From positions 1,659,487 to 1,723,486 of the forward strand of contig JAIUJO010000084.1 of NCBI GenBank assembly GCA_023846275.1: DNA of 64,000 nucleotides. The letters are read 5' to 3'. A program made the position numbers and the translations under genes. This document shows, one piece after another, positions 61,156 to 64,000 of the stretch; position 1 is the stretch's first letter; every line of letters starts with the position of its first letter. The notes under the pieces were generated by a model that was not told the DNA's origin, did no database searches, and saw only the letters and a list, made by a program, of their open reading frames with translations. This DNA is from Vanilla planifolia. Taxonomy: Eukaryota > Streptophyta > Magnoliopsida > Asparagales > Orchidaceae.

Positions 61156-62650
61156 CCTCTTTTTTTTATGATAAGTTACATTCAAAGTTTATCATAAAGT
61201 AATTGAATGTAGTGTAGGAAAGCATTTCCTAAATATTATGAAGTGAAGCTATGTTTGCAAGTAATAAAAGCACATGGATGTGTTCTCCTTTACTCATAGA
61301 ACTACTCTTAAAACCAAGATTAATGTCCCCTACTTCTTTCATCATAAAAAATCTTCTAATCTTATGGAATAAATCTTTCTGAAGCAGCTTCATTAAGATG
61401 CCAACTCGTTGCATGTTGTTAACAACAAATTAAATGTCTACCAAATTTCATTCTGTATGCTTCCTAATGAAATGGTCCCTAGAATCACTTTATTTGTCCT
61501 CAGAGTACTAGATAAGGCTTTGAGTCAGGAAAATGACACACATATTGTCATATTTTATGGGTATTTTTTTTTCAATTGTAATCCCATATTTTTTAGTTTC
61601 CTTTTTAACTCAAAAATGTTTTCTAAAAAAGCTCCCAATGCTATATATTATGGTTCATTGGTTGCAAGCAATAATTGTTCAATGTTTTCATGAGTTTAAG
61701 ATGTGTCAAAAAAATGATTCAATACCTACAATGCTTTTCTTATGTACTCTTGAACCAACATAGTCTTTGTAGCTTTAACTTATTAGATAATGACATAACT
61801 AAAATTTGTTATTTGAAAACCCTAATACCTTTGTGGCATGCAATTACAAAAAGATTCTTTTTATAGGTTCCAAATCATAGAATAGATTAAAAAAGTCCTA
61901 CACCAAAAACTTTCTTAGGTTTTCTTATAGCTAATTAAAGAACATATCATCCCTTCTTATACCTTGAATCTATTTGTTTTTCATTCTTGTCTTTGTTTAA
62001 CACTTTGGTGGAGACTCTTGAAGGTGGAAATAGGTTTAGGTTCTTAAGATCAAGCATGTATAAGATCTCATCTATATAATTTATTTAAGATACAGTGATA
62101 CCTTTCTCATATTGTTTAATTTTAAATATGAGATAATGGGTCTCTTCACCCATTTTATTAATCTCAAATCCTTCACCTATAAGCTTACTAAATCATTCAC
62201 AATGGACATGTTGGCTGATCCAAAATTGATATTGCCTGCATAACCTTGGACAAGAACAAGTTCGTTATTGTAGTTCTTGATGAAAAAAATTCAATCTACA
62301 TTCCCATGCTGAATTAATGTTTGAGTAGAAATCTATTAAGTTTATCAATGCCAGGATCATTGTTCTTGTTGCAAATCACATAAGTTTGATGCGAACAATG
62401 TTGACAAGAATCCAGTTATTTTACATGCACTTCCACCTTTACATTTATAAATTTGCTCTTAATATCAATTTGGTATAGTTTAAATACCTTATAATACAAA
62501 AAAGCTAATAATGATCTTGTTTCCTTCAACTTTATGATTAGTTCAAGTTCTCCTTTTAAGTTTAGTCCTTACACTTGATTATAGCCCTTTGCCACTAGCC
62601 TTTCCATGTTTTGAATGAAAATCACATCAATTTTTTTTTTATTTTTTAAT
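61156..62650 (-). mobile_element. Ty1/copia fossil, reverse transcriptase and RNase H
   Basis: On the minus strand, copia pol parts appear in order. MERLVAKGYNQV (about 62620-62585) matches the YKARLVAKGYxQ block. LLAFLYYKVFKLYQIDIKSK (about 62515-62455) matches the SxLxxAxxxxxxxxQMDVKxAFLNG block. ELVLVQ-like and HYLIFKIKQYEKGITVS stretches follow to about 62100. RNase H ends at 61700-61230. A purine run on the minus strand (AAAAAAAAGAGG, 61167-61156) stands where the polypurine tract belongs. The element is broken, with dozens of changes; gag, protease and integrase are not in the window at this place. Confidence 0.85.
61229..61700 (-). pseudogene. copia RNase H, C-terminal part
   Basis: In succession on the minus strand: KYGITIEKKIPIKYDNM (about 61650-61535), the LxxxGIxxxxPIxIxCDN block. 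Then RDHFIRKHTE (about 61475-61445), the HIDIRxHFIREHV block. Then MKLLQKDLFHKIRRFF (about 61392-61345), the LADxFTKPLxxxxFxxxRxxLG block that closes copia pol. The match in order and spacing is good. The region is a fossil. Confidence 0.85.
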
Positions 62651-62939
62651 ACCCATTTTTTTATGATTATATTGTGTTGACATATCCAACCTAATAATAA
62701 CAAAATCATTCATTCTAACAAACAAGTTAAAATCATCCAGCAACCGACACAATAAAATTCATTCCTCAATGCTTCACCTGTATTTTGAGGAACAAGGTTT
62801 TGAGTTGATGAAACATGTGTGATTTATTTTTAAAGAGAGGCATGGGTTTGTACTAAAAAACAAGTCACTTAGGATTAAATAACTAAGATGACTTTTCAAG
62901 GATGTCTTTCTCATCTTTCTTAACTAGTAGTACAAGAAA
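62651..62939. other. stretch between two copia fragments
   Basis: No secure domain was found. The minus strand may contain more of the N-terminal reverse transcriptase region of the left fragment and the C-terminal part of the right one. Confidence 0.35.
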
Positions 62940-63250
62940 ATAAGAAAACTCACCAATTATGTTAATCTCAACTCCTACACCCAAAAGCTTAATAATTCAT
63001 TCATGTAATTCAAAGTGGATTGATCAAAATATGACATCGTCTACATAATCAATGACTTGAAGAAGTTCAGCAGCATAGTTCTTGTTGAACAAAGTCTTAT
63101 CTAATTTCCCTTATTAAATAATGTATGAAAATCTACTAAGTTTGTCATACTATAATCTTTCTTGGTCATCTAATTTTTTTTAAAATCATCCATGTCTTCC
63201 AAATCTAATGCTTTTTTATGAATAATTTCATCAAACACAACTTGAGCATA
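62940..63250 (-). mobile_element. second Ty1/copia reverse transcriptase fragment
   Basis: The minus strand at about 63100-63030 reads LFNKNYAAELLQVIDYVDDV, which is the copia RT active-site region (TLFxKxxxxxxxLVQVYVDDIIFG). Further on is an INIIGEFSYFLVLLVKK stretch (FEMSMMGELxFFLGLQIKQ). The fragment has the same orientation as the copia remnant to its left and contains an equivalent RT region, so it is a second copy rather than the missing part of the first. It is broken. Confidence 0.8.
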
Positions 63251-63914
63251 TTACATTACAATTAAGGTTTCCATAATAAACTGCTTATAAGTCAACCTAT
63301 TTGAAGAATATCATAAACAGGTAGGCTCCATTCATTTTGTTTTTAATCTCCAATTTCTATTCTACTTTTTGATGTAACACTTCCACTCAAAAATGCCTAA
63401 GTTTTAAAATTTAGGCTTCTTGTTATTTCAAAGTAAGATAGTATGATATTTATAATACATTTGATAATAAATCTATTGAGACATTGAGATAAATAGAACA
63501 TCTTTAATTATTAAGGCATTATGGTTTGGAGATTCTATATCACTAAGAGAAAAGTCATAGAAGCTACCAATGTTTTAAGTGGAGACCACATTGTTTGATA
63601 CATAACATTAAAGAAGCCCAATTGAATATTTAGATAGTCAATTGAGAGATAAATACTATATCTATAAAAAATAGAAGGAACATTATTATATTGGCAGTTG
63701 ACCTATTGATAACCAAATGTTGTTGTCCTAAACTAGCATGATAATGTGTAAGATTAAAACAAAAAAATTTGTAGGTAGAGAGATTGATTTAAACTAAGTG
63801 AGAATAACATTATCTACCACTAAATGACACATTTTACCTATTATGATCACATTTTTGACAAAATAATTGGACAAATATACATTGATAATAATGCTGCTAT
63901 ATCTTTATTTTTCT
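63251..63914. other. non-coding stretch between copia-related fragments
   Basis: No coding similarity was recognised. It separates two copies of the sequence described in the next entry. Confidence 0.35.
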
Positions 63915-64000
63915 TTTTTGTTTGTCTTTTAATTTTATTTTCTAAAATCTTCCATGTAATCCAAATCTACAATTTTATTTTGATGCATAATTCCATCAAA
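63915..64000 (-). mobile_element. start of a third copia-related copy, cut by the window end
   Basis: TTTTAATTTTATTTTCTAAA and the following bases to CATAATTCCATCAAA match 63170-63240 (TCTAATTTTTTTTAAAATCA up to AATTTCATCAAA) in the same orientation. The 63170-63240 stretch lies directly upstream of the second reverse transcriptase fragment in element orientation. The copy therefore probably continues beyond the window. Confidence 0.6.

Noticed and set aside
1-64000. CRISPR arrays, bacterial operons, organelle inserts, rRNA or canonical tRNA genes
   Set aside because: No regularly spaced identical repeats, Shine-Dalgarno-led gene clusters, organelle gene sequence or full tRNA cloverleaf was found. 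The content is that of nuclear plant intergenic DNA.

Overview
This window looks like intergenic DNA from a large-genomed seed plant, packed with old retrotransposon remains. I found no intact host gene, no rRNA or tRNA gene, no CRISPR array and no organelle-derived block. Base composition is very AT-rich (GC roughly 30% or less by eye) and CpG is scarce, as expected from long methylation-driven C-to-T decay. L1-type LINEs, Ty3/gypsy and Ty1/copia relics are all heavily eroded. The very low GC and old, undeleted LTR elements fit a gymnosperm, and among sequenced gymnosperms the AT-rich gnetophyte Welwitschia is a plausible match. That assignment is inference only.

Layout, left half. At 720-1505 (minus) lies a Ty3/gypsy integrase fragment. 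It abuts LINE copy 1 (minus, about 1505-5280), which is followed head-to-tail by LINE copy 2 (minus, about 5500-8600). A plus-strand Ty3/gypsy element (about 9200-15470) comes next, and LINE ORF1 sequence resumes at 15590-16640. LINE copy 2 therefore appears to have been split by the gypsy insertion. The gypsy element is itself interrupted in its integrase region by a block whose core is a 1.7-kb purine-rich GAA-type tract (12302-14009). Further right are an unclassified 0.7-kb repeat (17455-18170, second copy 26545-27150), a CpG-retaining patch with tRNA/SINE-like boxes (20736-21680), and a minus-strand Ty3/gypsy fossil with gag, protease and integrase parts (21824-24100).

Layout, right half. 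From 24100 to 32280 the sequence is mostly extremely AT-rich and featureless. Plus-strand LINE pieces follow: a 3' half with RNase H (32280-33600), a non-coding segment shared with a second locus (34160-35560), and a separate LINE RNase H tail (36885-37252). A Ty3/gypsy element with both LTRs, minus strand, occupies 39250-46420. A more complete plus-strand LINE lies at 48400-52430, followed by the second copy of the shared segment (52440-53690) and a tandem pair of 378-bp units (53715-54452). After a long AT-rich block (55950-60550), the window ends in minus-strand Ty1/copia remnants, with reverse transcriptase and RNase H at 61200-62650 and further related fragments at 62940-63250 and 63915-64000.

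The value of the window is as a stratigraphic record of nested insertions. No cooperating gene system is visible. Boundaries of decayed elements are estimates made by eye, usually good to 50-200 bases.
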